Shown: one piece after another, positions 17,867 to 26,702 of the stretch
Layout of the letters: the number at the start of each line of letters is the position of its first letter
How positions within the stretch are numbered: position 1 is the stretch's first letter
Assembly: GCF_900110465.1 (NCBI RefSeq)
Contig: NZ_FODV01000004.1
Coordinates: 148,108 to 212,107 of the forward strand
DNA from: Halogranum amylolyticum
Lineage (GTDB): Archaea; Halobacteriota; Halobacteria; Halobacteriales; Haloferacaceae
Length of the DNA: 64,000 nt
Reading direction: 5' to 3'
Made by a program: the position numbers and the translations under genes
The notes under the pieces: model-generated
Database searches by the model: none
What the model was told of the DNA's origin: nothing
The model's input: only the letters and a program-made list of their open reading frames with translations

Positions 17867-18512
17867 ATTTGCACTTAATCAATTCTGCGCCGAAGGACAT
17901 TGCGGCCACAAATCATAAACGAAGAATGTAGGTTACGAATCATATTCTTACTTCAGAGACTTAAAAACTTTATCTTTCCTATCTTTTGAAATTTTTATTT
18001 GTTTCACTGATATCAGTTATAGGTGGGAAAATGTGATTAGTGAACGTGCGCTCTGTATTCAGCACGATTACAGAACCCTACTCAGGTGCTGTCAGAAGCC
18101 GCGTCGACACACAGAGGGTCTATTCAGCGGTGATGATTTTGACTGGGACGACGAGCGAGTCAGACGCAGTTTTCTCACTCAGTGTATCCGGTGCCTCAGA
18201 TCTGTACGGGGGAATATGAACCGAGAGTTCTCTCCAGCCTCGTCGACCGGCAGACTCGGAGTGACACTCTTTTGTCTGCCGTTTTCGACGGTCGGCGACG
18301 ATCGGGTGAGCGTCTGGTGGTTCACCGCTCCGAGACTCTCAGTCTCATCAGACCCAGTGTATTCGTACTTCTGGGGTTGCACGGCCACCGCGTAAGACGT
18401 GGTCGTTCCCTCCTCGGCGAGGACGACTGAGGACCGTCGGCGGACGGATTGCCTCCGAACCGTGTCAGGCTGGACGAGAAACGGGAAAGAGAGACAGTTC
18501 GTGCACCGACGT
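17867..18512. other. 646-bp gene-free stretch, strongly AT-rich at 17880-18030
   Basis: The first half is the most AT-rich stretch I see in the window. Two overlapping ORFs of about 120 codons on opposite strands (18033-18395 plus, 18179-18553 minus) give no coherent protein. Copy B of the dispersed repeat is at 18048-18066. No RNA gene was recognised. Confidence 0.4.
18048..18066 (+). repeat. Dispersed short repeat, copy B
   Basis: Reads GCGCTCTGTATTCAGCACG. It differs from copy C at one base only and lies in an AT-rich intergenic stretch. Confidence 0.5.
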
Positions 18513-18788
18513 TCAGTGTTTTTCGAACCCGTCGAGATCACCCTGGGGGTCACCTTCTTCGACTTCGACCTTGCTCACGTCGGCCTTCACGGGTCCGCTC
18601 TGACACCAGCCGATCATCGTATTTACGTCTTCTTCGCGTCCTTCGAACAGCGCCTCGACTCGTCCGTCCTCGAGATTCCTGACCCACCCTTCGATGTCGT
18701 GTGCGCGAGCGGTCTCGTGGGTGTTGTCGCGGAAGTGGACGTGCTGTACATCACCTTCGACGAAAACGTGCGCGCGTGCTTCGGTCAC
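18513..18788 (-). CDS. acyP: Acylphosphatase
   Basis: The GTG at 18788 gives 91 residues, the family length; the reading to 18941 would add 51 unlikely residues. The family loop and catalytic arginine are in VEGDVQHVHFRDNT, and the second signature with the catalytic asparagine is GWVRNLEDGRVEALFEG. The enzyme hydrolyses acyl phosphates such as carbamoyl phosphate and 1,3-bisphosphoglycerate. It stands at the right edge of the AT-richer block and looks native, not decayed. An unusual feature is His for the more common Gly before HFR. Confidence 0.85.
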   Translation of the reverse strand: MTEARAHVFVEGDVQHVHFRDNTHETARAHDIEGWVRNLEDGRVEALFEGREEDVNTMIGWCQSGPVKADVSKVEVEEGDPQGDLDGFEKH

Positions 18789-19170
18789 GAAACTCTTTGC
18801 CGCTGGAGACGGAAGAGTACTGCGCGTCCGCTCAGGAGCGGTCGTACTGAAGACGCGCTCTCTATTCAGCACGGAAGAGATAATTATCAGGAATTGTAGA
18901 CGCCGGCAGGATATCTGAACCGATCCTTCTCGAAAGCTCACGTGCTGTCGACTCGCGCGTCTCGCTGCGTTCCTCGGTCGCTCCGGCAGAGCAGGCTCTG
19001 TCTCGCCCTCGTTCGCCTGCGGTCACGAGAACCTCACACGCTGCTGGCATCCTCGGAGGTGAGGGTACCAGCGCGCGCCGGAGTGGATGGCCGAGGTTTC
19101 GCGCGGCGACGAGCGACCCTCGTCGCTGAGAGAGTCAGATACAAACCACCGGACGGACAACCACCGACCA
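18789..19170. other. 382-bp spacer between acylphosphatase and cofD
   Basis: It holds copy C of the dispersed repeat (18855-18873), a small perfect palindrome cagagc-ag-gctctg near 18985-18998 and, just before cofD, a TATA-like run (gatacaaa, about 19138-19145). No gene is supported; the minus-strand reading over this span is an arginine- and serine-rich shadow. Confidence 0.45.
18855..18873 (+). repeat. Dispersed short repeat, copy C
   Basis: Reads GCGCTCTCTATTCAGCACG, the longest identical match to copy A (16 bases, opposite strand) and one base from copy B. Confidence 0.5.
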
Positions 19171-20208
19171 ATGGTCACCTTCCTCGCCGGCGGGACGGGG
19201 ACGCCGAAGTTGCTGGACGGCGCTTCCGGCGTGTTCGACCCCGCCGAGACGACCGTCGTCGGCAACACCGGCGATGACGTCGAACTCGGCGGACTGCTCG
19301 TCTGTCCCGACGTCGACACCGTGCTCTTTCACGGCGGCGGCGTCCTCGACACCGACCGGTGGTGGGGCATCGCCGACGACACCACCGAGACGAGCGCCGA
19401 ACTCCACCGACTGGCCGACGCCGCCGGACTCGAAGCCGAGCCGCGTTACCTCGACGACGAGGCGCAGGTCAGTGGGCGAGAGATCGCCCGTTGGCGGCGC
19501 TTCTCCGGCGTGGCGGAGTTCATGGAGATCGGCGACAGGGACAGAGCGGTCCACGTCACACGGACCAGCCTCCTCGACGAGGGGTACTCGTTGACCGAGG
19601 TCACCCGGACGCTCGCCGACGCCTTCGACCTCGCCGTCGACCTCGTGCCGATGTCCGACGACCCCGTCGCGAGCATCGTCCACACCGACGCGAGCGAGCT
19701 ACACTTCCAGGAGTTCTGGGTGGCGAGGCGGGCCGAACCGAACGTCGAGGACGTCGAGTTCCGCGGTGCCAGTGAGGCAGAGCCGACACGAGAGACGCTC
19801 GACGCGCTGGCCGACCCCGTCGTGATCGGTCCGTCGAACCCGGTGACGAGCATCGGTCCGATGCTGGCACTGAATGGCGTCGAAGACGCGCTTCGGGAGA
19901 CGCCGGTCGTCGCGGTCTCCCCGTTCGTGGAGGACGAAGTGTTCTCCGGGCCGGCGGCGAAACTGATGGAGGCGGTCGGCTACGAGGCGAGCACTGCGGG
20001 CGTCGCCGACGCCTACCCGTTCGCCGATGCGTTCGTCCTCGACGACGACGACGGGACCGAACTGGGTCGACCGGTCGTCCGGACCGACACGCGGATGGAC
20101 GACGAGGCGGACGCCGAGCGCGTCGCTCGTGCCGTCGCCGAGGCGTTCGAAGGGGTAGGCGCGTTCGAGGCGGCGGAGACGGACGCGAGCGCGACGGGGG
20201 GACGCTGA
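19171..20208 (+). CDS. cofD: 2-phospho-L-lactate transferase, coenzyme F420 biosynthesis
   Basis: The ATG at 19171 gives 345 residues. It carries the CofD nucleotide-binding opening [14 protein letters not shown] and [11 protein letters not shown], and the family segment [12 protein letters not shown]. CofD joins a phospho-lactate-type GDP/GMP donor to the deazaflavin Fo and makes F420-0. Its last codons overlap the next gene's ATG by one base (20208), and the two genes after that also overlap, so these four form one operon. F420 is a hydride carrier used widely in haloarchaea. Confidence 0.93.
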   Translation: MVTFLAGGTGTPKLLDGASGVFDPAETTVVGNTGDDVELGGLLVCPDVDTVLFHGGGVLDTDRWWGIADDTTETSAELHRLADAAGLEAEPRYLDDEAQVSGREIARWRRFSGVAEFMEIGDRDRAVHVTRTSLLDEGYSLTEVTRTLADAFDLAVDLVPMSDDPVASIVHTDASELHFQEFWVARRAEPNVEDVEFRGASEAEPTRETLDALADPVVIGPSNPVTSIGPMLALNGVEDALRETPVVAVSPFVEDEVFSGPAAKLMEAVGYEASTAGVADAYPFADAFVLDDDDGTELGRPVVRTDTRMDDEADAERVARAVAEAFEGVGAFEAAETDASATGGR

Positions 20209-20963
20209 TGTTCGCACCCCGCGTGGCGCTCGCCAGTCTCAGCGGCGAGTCGGACGCCGCGTGGGCGCGAGCGGGCGAGGCCCACATCGGCGCGGCGTTC
20301 CTCGGCGGTATCGCGCTCGACGTCGACTCGCGGGCGGCGGCCAGAGAACTGGTCGCGCGCGACCGAACCGAGTTCCTCCCCGACGACCCGGTGACGTTCG
20401 TCGACCGCGAGTTGGCGAAGCTCGCCGACACCTCGCTCGCCGTCGGGTTCAACGTCCGGAGCGCCACGGTCGCTCCGATCGCCGAGGCGGCCGCGGTCTG
20501 TGCCGCCCACGACGCGGCGATCGAGGTCAACGCCCACTGCCGACAGGCGGAGCTCTGCGCCGTCGGCTGCGGCGAGTCGTTGCTGTGCGACACCGACCGC
20601 CTCTGCGAGTACGTCGCCGCCGCGGCGGAGACGGGAGCGACGGTCTCGGTCAAGGTGCGCGCCGAAGTCGACGGCGTCGACCTCGCTGAGACGGCGCAGC
20701 GCGTCGAGACTGCCGGTGCAGACTGGCTCCACGTCGACGCGATGGACTCCGAACCTGTCGTCGCCGACGTCGTCGACGCGACCGACCTGTTCGTCGTCGC
20801 GAACAACGGCGTCCGCGACGCGGCGAGCGTCCGGGAGTATCTCGACTACGGTGCGGACGCGGTGAGCGTCGGGCGACCGAGCGACGACCCGGTCGTCCTC
20901 CGTCGGGTCCGCGCGGCGGTCGACGAGTGGTTCGAGACGCACGGGCCGGAGGTCGCGCCGTGA
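20208..20963 (+). CDS. TIM-barrel protein of the dihydrouridine synthase-like group
   Basis: The 251-residue protein has a beta/alpha barrel pattern with segments resembling Dus flavoproteins: NVRSATVAPIAEAA, IEVNAHCRQAELC, VSVKVRAEVDGVDLAETAQRV and VVANNGVRDAASVREYLDYGADAVSVGR. The Dus catalytic cysteine may be C539-region-like C in CRQAEL, but the protein is shorter than true Dus and lacks the C-terminal tRNA domain, so tRNA dihydrouridylation is doubtful. It is linked by overlap to cofD and the CitG-like gene, suggesting a coenzyme or pterin role. Confidence 0.65.
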   Translation: MFAPRVALASLSGESDAAWARAGEAHIGAAFLGGIALDVDSRAAARELVARDRTEFLPDDPVTFVDRELAKLADTSLAVGFNVRSATVAPIAEAAAVCAAHDAAIEVNAHCRQAELCAVGCGESLLCDTDRLCEYVAAAAETGATVSVKVRAEVDGVDLAETAQRVETAGADWLHVDAMDSEPVVADVVDATDLFVVANNGVRDAASVREYLDYGADAVSVGRPSDDPVVLRRVRAAVDEWFETHGPEVAP

Positions 20964-21838
20964 GCGACAACACCGACGTGACCGGCCCCGCCGCTCGCGA
21001 CTTCTCGCCGGCAGAGCACGCCGAACTCGCGCTCCTACTCGAAGTGGCCGGGACGCCGAAACCGGGCAACGTCGACCGCGAGCACGACCTCCCGGACCTC
21101 CGGTTCGAGCACTTCCTCGCCGGGTCGGTCGGGTCGCGTCGGGGGTTGCAGGCGGCCGAGGACGGCGCACCCGTCGGCGAGGCGTTCGAGCGCGGCGTGG
21201 CCGGGATGAGCCAGCAAGACGGCGGCAACACGCAGTTCGGCTGCCTCCTGCTGCTCGTGCCGCTCGTGACGGCTGCCAGCGCCGTCGAGGCCGGCCTGAC
21301 GCCCGGAGACGTGACCGCCGTCGTCGAGGCGACCACCGTCGACGACGCCGCGAATTTCTACCGCGCCTTCGAACACGTCGACGTCGCCGTCGGCGACCCG
21401 CCCGAAGACGCGCCGGCGCTCGACGTGCGTCGAGGGTCGGGTGCGATCCCGACCCTACAGAATCGTGGGACGACGCTTTACGACGTGATGGAACTGAGCG
21501 CCGAGCGGGACGGTAACGCCCGCGAGTGGACCGGCGGGTTCCGTCGGACGTTCGACGCCGCCGAGTCGATCCTCGACGACGACGGACCGATCCTCGACCG
21601 GGCGGCCCGCACGTTCCTCGACCTGCTCGCGGACGAACCGGACACGCTCGTCGCGACCCAACACGGCTCCGAGGTCGCCGCCGAGGTGAGTCGACTCGCC
21701 GGCGACGCGCGCGGCGACCCGGAGGAGGTGGCGAGACTCGCAGACGCGCTCGTCGCTGAGGGGCTGAACCCGGGGACGACCGCCGACATCACCGCCGCGG
21801 CGCTGTTCGTCGCGCTCGAACGTGGGGTGGCGGTGTGA
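20960..21838 (+). CDS. CitG-like (triphosphoribosyl-dephospho-CoA synthase family) protein
   Basis: The GTG at 20960 overlaps the TGA of the gene before it in GTGA. The 292-residue protein has the CitG-family traits ELALLLEVAGTPKPGNVDR near the N-terminus, MSQQDGGNTQFGC and GLNPGTTADITAAALFVALE near the C-terminus. The citrate lyase genes it would serve in bacteria are absent from this window. In methanogens and methylotrophs, CitG-like and DUF447 proteins occur with tetrahydromethanopterin genes, which makes a pterin-cofactor role plausible here. Confidence 0.72.
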   Translation: MSDNTDVTGPAARDFSPAEHAELALLLEVAGTPKPGNVDREHDLPDLRFEHFLAGSVGSRRGLQAAEDGAPVGEAFERGVAGMSQQDGGNTQFGCLLLLVPLVTAASAVEAGLTPGDVTAVVEATTVDDAANFYRAFEHVDVAVGDPPEDAPALDVRRGSGAIPTLQNRGTTLYDVMELSAERDGNAREWTGGFRRTFDAAESILDDDGPILDRAARTFLDLLADEPDTLVATQHGSEVAAEVSRLAGDARGDPEEVARLADALVAEGLNPGTTADITAAALFVALERGVAV

Positions 21839-22455
21839 CGCGCCGACTGCGTCGCGACGGCGACGCGGACTGGCCCGTCGCTCTCCGCGGTGTCACCGAG
21901 TCGGTCGTCGCCACGCTCGGCCCGAACGACCAGTGGAACTTCGCGGCGCTCGGTCTGCACGCACCCGAAGACGACGGAGAACCGGTGACGGCAACGACGT
22001 GGGGAAACACCCGGACCCGTCGGAACTTCCACCGACAGGGCGGTGGCGTCGTCCAGTTCACCCAGGACCCGCGGGAGTTCGTCGCCGCGGCGGTGACGAT
22101 CCACGAGCGGACAGAGCCGGTGCTCGAGGGAGCCGACGCGTGGGTCGACGTCGAGGCCGAGCAGGTCGACACGGGCGAAGACGGCGGGACGCGCTGGGAG
22201 CGGTGGGAGTTCGCGCCCGTCGAGCACGCGGTGGTGCGAGAGTACGTGCCGACGATAAATCGGGGGTTCGCCGCCGTCGTGGACGCGACGGTTGCAGTCT
22301 CGCGACTCGACGTCCCGGCGTTCGACACCGACGAGTTGCTGCGGCGACTCGACTACTTCGCGGAGACGGTCGAGAAGTGCGGCGGATCGGCGGAGCGCGA
22401 GGCGTTCGAGACGTTGACCGAGGTCAGCGAGTGGCGCGAGTACCGCGACGCGTGA
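21835..22455 (+). CDS. DUF447 family protein
   Basis: This 206-residue protein starts at a GTG that overlaps the stop of the CitG-like gene. It shows the DUF447 pattern: N-terminal WNFAALGLHA, TTWGNTRTRRNFHRQGG with a likely flavin-binding beta barrel, then an acidic helical half. The family is an FMN-binding split-barrel and is known from archaea and from H4MPT-dependent methylotrophs. Fourth gene of the cofD operon. The exact reaction is unknown. Confidence 0.75.
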   Translation: MTRRLRRDGDADWPVALRGVTESVVATLGPNDQWNFAALGLHAPEDDGEPVTATTWGNTRTRRNFHRQGGGVVQFTQDPREFVAAAVTIHERTEPVLEGADAWVDVEAEQVDTGEDGGTRWERWEFAPVEHAVVREYVPTINRGFAAVVDATVAVSRLDVPAFDTDELLRRLDYFAETVEKCGGSAEREAFETLTEVSEWREYRDA

Positions 22456-22505
22456 CGTGGGTGACGTGAGAAGCGGTAGTTCACTCCGTCGGACGCGCGC
22501 CGCGG

Positions 22506-22545
22506 AACGAATCGTTTTAGTGTCTCTCCGGGAAATCGTCGGACA
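22506..22545 (+). promoter_or_regulatory. Probable promoter of rps17e
   Basis: A TATA-like run gttttagtg is centred near 22515, about 28 nt before the ATG at 22545. The gene is therefore probably transcribed separately from the cofD operon. Confidence 0.45.
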
Positions 22546-22739
22546 TGGCAATCAAGCCCAAATACGTCAAGCAGATGGGGAACCTCCTGCTGGAGCGCTA
22601 CCCGCAGGCGTTCAACACGGATTTCGAGACGAACAAGGAGAACGTCACGCAGCTCACGAACGTCGACTCGAAGTCGGTCCGCAACCGCATCGCCGGCTAC
22701 GTCACGCGCAAGAAGGGCGGCGCGACGGCCGAAGCGTAA
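22545..22739 (+). CDS. rps17e: 30S ribosomal protein S17e
   Basis: The 64-residue protein opens MAIKPKYVKQMGNLLLERYP and has the SVRNRIAGYVTRKK basic segment of S17e, an archaeal/eukaryotic small-subunit protein. It is basic, unlike the acidic bulk of this proteome, as expected for an rRNA-binding protein. Its length matches the archaeal family. Confidence 0.97.
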   Translation: MAIKPKYVKQMGNLLLERYPQAFNTDFETNKENVTQLTNVDSKSVRNRIAGYVTRKKGGATAEA

Positions 22740-22844
22740 TCTGCGAGTTCTGTCTAGTCGTTCTCTTGGCGCTCGGACCCGCGAGCGGTCGCACCGTCGA
22801 TTGCCGCAGAACGTGAAGGAGAGAGTCGGACGAGCAGAGCAGAG

Positions 22845-24233
22845 TCAGTAGACGTACTCGTTCGCTTTGAGCTGGACGTACTTGCCTTTGCGGTACTTGA
22901 GCTTCGTCTTCTTGTAGCTGCCGACCAGCCGTGCCGCGTTCAATCCGGCACCGAGCTTCGACGTGTTGAACAATCTGTAGCCGTCGTCGGCTTTGAGTTT
23001 GTTCGCCGTCTCGAACGCCCAGTCCCAGTCGTCGGGGCCGTAGCCGCGGACGCACTCGGCCATCGCGACGTTTCTGAGCACCTCGCTACCGATGGCGTCC
23101 TTCCAGCGGTCGTTGTAGTCGCTCAGGTCGCCCTCGGCCGCGAGCTCGCCGGCGATAGCGCCGGTGCGGACCGCCACGTGGTCGCCGCCCTCGTGGAACG
23201 CCGACGTCGCCCCCATCGCGCCGCCGACGACGGCGATGCCGGCCTCGGTCGGCGAGTCGATGGGTCGCGTCGAGGAGATGGGGTAGGTCTCGGTCCCCTT
23301 CGACTTCCCGCGCTCTTCGACGACGGGGAACTCCTCCTCGACGTCGTACTCGTCGCCCCAGAGCAGTTCGAGCAGGCGTTCGATGTAGACGCTGCCGGAG
23401 GGGATGCGTTCGTCGTCCTCGCGGAGCAGCGCGTACTTCTCGCGGTCCTCGACGTCGTCGATGTCCATCCCGATGGGCATCGTCAACCCGACGCGGCAGA
23501 CGCCGTCGTCGTTCGGGAACACCCACGGGTAGGCGGTGTGACCGGGCATATACCCCCACCAGAACATGATCGCGCCGGCGACCTCCTCGAACACTTCGGG
23601 CGGGAACTTCCGGTGTTCCTGGTAGGCGATGTGGTTGGCCTTCACCGAGGCCATCACGTCCGACGCCTTGCGACCGTCGGGGAGGAACCGATCGAGCACC
23701 TTGTTCGTCACCGTCCGCTGGGGACCGTCGGCGAGGACGAGGAAGTCGGCACCGACGGTCGACCTGTCGGCGAGCGTGAGGACGTGTCGCGGGTCGTCGG
23801 AGCCAGAGTCGAGATCCGTCTCGACGTCTTTCACGGACGTCTTCACGCGATATTCGGCCCCGGCGTCCTCTGCCCGGTTGCGGAGGAAGTCGTCGAACTT
23901 CGCGCGGTGCATCGCGTAGCCGAAGTGGTCGTACGAGGATTCGATGCCGGTCGTCCGCATCGTCAGCGACTCGTTGGGACCGACGAACTCCGCGCGGTCC
24001 AGTTCGTGGAGGACGACGTCGTCGGGGAACTCGTCGGGGTGGATACCCATGATGTCCACCCAGTAGTCGAGGATACCCGCGGCGTCGGTAGAGTCCGGAC
24101 CGAGTCGCTCGCGGTCCGCCCGGGGAACGCCTTTCTCCAGAACGACGGCCTCCGCGCCGGTGCTGGCGGCGGCGTGGGCCGCTGCGGACCCGGCCGGGCC
24201 GCCACCGACGATGGCCACGTCTACGCGCTTCAT
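22845..24233 (-). CDS. FAD-dependent geranylgeranyl-reductase family oxidoreductase
   Basis: The 462-residue protein begins DVAIVGGGPAGSAAAHAA, a Rossmann FAD motif, and has the second flavin-binding segment AGIAVVGGAMGATSAFHEGG. Several residues in the middle (FPDDVVLHELDRAEF; FWWGYMPGHTAYPWVFPNDDG) resemble geranylgeranyl reductases, which saturate isoprenoid chains of archaeal lipids or of quinones. It is longer than the usual digeranylgeranylglycerophospholipid reductase (about 400), so the substrate is uncertain. The C-terminal 25 residues are lysine-rich. Confidence 0.75.
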   Translation of the reverse strand: MKRVDVAIVGGGPAGSAAAHAAASTGAEAVVLEKGVPRADRERLGPDSTDAAGILDYWVDIMGIHPDEFPDDVVLHELDRAEFVGPNESLTMRTTGIESSYDHFGYAMHRAKFDDFLRNRAEDAGAEYRVKTSVKDVETDLDSGSDDPRHVLTLADRSTVGADFLVLADGPQRTVTNKVLDRFLPDGRKASDVMASVKANHIAYQEHRKFPPEVFEEVAGAIMFWWGYMPGHTAYPWVFPNDDGVCRVGLTMPIGMDIDDVEDREKYALLREDDERIPSGSVYIERLLELLWGDEYDVEEEFPVVEERGKSKGTETYPISSTRPIDSPTEAGIAVVGGAMGATSAFHEGGDHVAVRTGAIAGELAAEGDLSDYNDRWKDAIGSEVLRNVAMAECVRGYGPDDWDWAFETANKLKADDGYRLFNTSKLGAGLNAARLVGSYKKTKLKYRKGKYVQLKANEYVY

Positions 24234-24350
24234 ACACTGTACCCGGAAGCACTCCGCTATTAAATGCCCGGAACAGTATCGAGCGGAGAGATTCTGTCGT
24301 TCCCGAGTGGTCAGACGCGTGAGAGCCGAGACGGGTCGCCGACTCGGACG

Positions 24351-25595
24351 TCACCCACCGAACAGCGGGACTCGTGCTCGTGCTCCGTGGCTTTCGACGA
24401 GCATGACGCCGACGAGCACCGTCGCGACCACGCCGGGCACCGCGCCGACGACGAAGGCGACCTCCTTCGAGACGACGAGCGCCAGCCCGCCGACGAGAAC
24501 CGGTCCGAGGACGCCGCCGACACCCTTAGCGGTCGTCCGCAACCCCATCAGTTCGGACTCACGGTCCGGCGGCGCGACGTCGCCGATGAACGCGAGCGCG
24601 CCGGTCGTCATCGCCGAGAACGACGCCGCGATGAGCAGGAAAGCGACGACGCCGACGGCGAACCGACCGGACGCCGTCGCCGGGAGCGTCGCGGCGGCGG
24701 CGACGAGGGCGAACAGTGTGCTGCCGGCCATCCCGAGCGTGACGAGGCGTTTCCGACCCGTCACATCGGTGACGCGGCCGAACACCAGCATGAACACGGC
24801 CTGTCCGCCGGGGTTCAGCGCCAGCAACGCGCCCATCAGGAGCTCCGAGAGGCCGAGCGACTGGGGAAGGTAGACCGGCATGAGCGACATCACGCCGAGG
24901 ACGGAGGTGTTCCGGAGCGCGAGCGCGACGTAGAGCCACTGGAGGCCGTTGGTCCGGAGGTGTGCACGGTCGTCGACGCCGGGCAGCAGTCGGTGACGGA
25001 CCTCCGAGACGACCTCCGAGAGCGTCGGGTCGACGTCGGGGGTCGGTGCGCTGTCGGCGACGAACGCGACGGCGAGCGTCGAGACGAGACTCAGCCCCGC
25101 GATGGCGAGAAACAGCGAGTCGGGGACGAGCAGTCCGAGCAGCGCCCCCGCCGTCAACTGCCCACCGGTGAACCCCAACGCCCGGGCGCTGTTGAAGAAG
25201 CCGACCGCACGTCCGCGTCCGGACTCGCCGCCGGCGGCGCTGACGACGGTGAGCATCACGGGCGGGAACGCCGCGGCGAAGGAGGCGTAGAGGCCGCGGA
25301 GACCGACCGACGCCCACGTCCCCTCGGCGACGACGAGCGGGAGCACCGCGAGCGTCGCTCCCGCCCCGCTGAGGACGAGCACCGCTCGCCGGCGACCGGT
25401 GACGTCGGCGACGGCACCCCAGACCGGCGCGAACAGCATCATCCCCGCGAAGTAGGCGGTGTAGACGAGCGCCGCCGCGAGGTCCGACCCGCCGGAATCG
25501 CCGATGTAGAACCCGAGTGCGGTCCCCATGAGAATGCCACTGCCGAAACGGGTGGCCGCCGCCGTGGCGACGACGAGTCGATCGCGGAGCGTCAC
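24351..25595 (-). CDS. Major facilitator superfamily transporter, 12 helices
   Basis: The 414-residue protein, GTG start, has about 12 hydrophobic segments in two halves. Segment GAVADVTGRRRAVLV and FGRVTDVTGRKRLVTLG are the paired MFS cytoplasmic loops between helices 2-3 and 8-9. No substrate signature is evident; the GRV-T-D-x-x-GRK type is common in drug or metabolite efflux carriers. It is monocistronic, with the flavoprotein reductase downstream on the same strand and a hydroxyacid dehydrogenase divergent. Confidence 0.8.
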   Translation of the reverse strand: MTLRDRLVVATAAATRFGSGILMGTALGFYIGDSGGSDLAAALVYTAYFAGMMLFAPVWGAVADVTGRRRAVLVLSGAGATLAVLPLVVAEGTWASVGLRGLYASFAAAFPPVMLTVVSAAGGESGRGRAVGFFNSARALGFTGGQLTAGALLGLLVPDSLFLAIAGLSLVSTLAVAFVADSAPTPDVDPTLSEVVSEVRHRLLPGVDDRAHLRTNGLQWLYVALALRNTSVLGVMSLMPVYLPQSLGLSELLMGALLALNPGGQAVFMLVFGRVTDVTGRKRLVTLGMAGSTLFALVAAAATLPATASGRFAVGVVAFLLIAASFSAMTTGALAFIGDVAPPDRESELMGLRTTAKGVGGVLGPVLVGGLALVVSKEVAFVVGAVPGVVATVLVGVMLVESHGARARVPLFGG

Positions 25596-25715
25596 TGCCT
25601 TCGGCTACAGCGGCACTCTACAAATCACCGCTGGAACCGGTCACGTTGGCGAGCGGACGCGGCGGCGACTGCCGAAACGGAGGGACCTTAGTCCCCTCGC
25701 GTATACCACCGCCAC

Positions 25716-26672
25716 ATGACCGACGCCGACATCGCGGTGCTGCGACAGAAGATCCACGGGATGCCCGCCGAGGGCTACATCGACGCCCTGCGCGAGCGAC
25801 TGCCGGATCGAGAGATCGTCTACGCTCGGACGCCCGACGAGGAGCGAGAGTTGCTCCGGACGGTCCCCGTCGCCGCCGGGTTCACACTCCCGACCGAACT
25901 GCTCGACGAGGTGGAGAACCTCCAACTGTTCGCCTGCTCGTTCGCCGGGACGGGACACCTCCCGATGGAGGAGTTGGAGGACCACGGCGTCGCCGTGACG
26001 AACGCCTCGGGCGTTCACGGTCCCAACATCGCCGAGCACGTCCTCGGCAGCATCCTCGGTTTCGCCCGCGGGTTCCACACGGCGTGGCGGCGGAAGGAGC
26101 GCACCGAGTGGCGCTCATTTCAGACCCACGAACTGCAGGGTAGCACCGTCGCTATCGTCGGGCTCGGAGCCATCGGACAGGCCGTCGTCGACCGTCTCGA
26201 CCCGTTCGGCGTCGACACCGTCGGCGTCCGCTACTCCCCAGAGAAAGGTGGTCCGACCGACGAGGTGCTCGGCTTCGACGACCTCCACGACGCGCTCGGC
26301 GTCGCCGACTACGTCGTCGTCGCCGCCCCCCTCACCGACGAGACGGAGGGGATGTTCGACGCGAACGCGTTCAAGACGATGAAACCCGACAGCGTGCTGA
26401 TCAACATCGGTCGCGGCCCCATCGTCGACACCGACGCGCTCGTCTCGACGCTGGAGACCAACGGCATCCGCGGAGCGTCGCTCGACGTGACCGACCCCGA
26501 ACCGCTCCCCCGGGACCACCCGCTCTGGACGTTCGACAACGTGCTCGTCACGCCGCACAACGCCGGCCACACGCCGGCCTACTGGGAGCGGCTGGCCGAC
26601 ATCCTCGCGCGCAACGTGAAGCAGGCAGAGGAACTCGGCGCGTACGAAGAGCTCGAAAACCAGGTCGTCTGA
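25716..26672 (+). CDS. D-2-hydroxyacid dehydrogenase
   Basis: This 318-residue NAD(P)-dependent enzyme has the Rossmann motif VGLGAIGQAVVDRL near 145-160 and the family loops NIGRGPIVDTDAL and DPEPLPRDHPLW. The catalytic His is in TPHNAGHTPAYW. Only the substrate-binding N-terminal domain (1-100) differs from relatives, so the acceptor keto acid is undetermined. It stands alone, with promoter distance about 25 nt from a weak TATA-like run in the 3' part of the MFS promoter region. Confidence 0.88.
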   Translation: MTDADIAVLRQKIHGMPAEGYIDALRERLPDREIVYARTPDEERELLRTVPVAAGFTLPTELLDEVENLQLFACSFAGTGHLPMEELEDHGVAVTNASGVHGPNIAEHVLGSILGFARGFHTAWRRKERTEWRSFQTHELQGSTVAIVGLGAIGQAVVDRLDPFGVDTVGVRYSPEKGGPTDEVLGFDDLHDALGVADYVVVAAPLTDETEGMFDANAFKTMKPDSVLINIGRGPIVDTDALVSTLETNGIRGASLDVTDPEPLPRDHPLWTFDNVLVTPHNAGHTPAYWERLADILARNVKQAEELGAYEELENQVV

Positions 26673-26702
26673 CTCGGCCGGTCGCAGGGGTTGTCGTCGG
26701 AT

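Noticed and set aside
18033..18553. Two overlapping ORFs of about 120 codons on opposite strands
   Set aside because: Neither shows a coherent family, hydrophobic or acidic halophile pattern, and the region is AT-richer accessory DNA.
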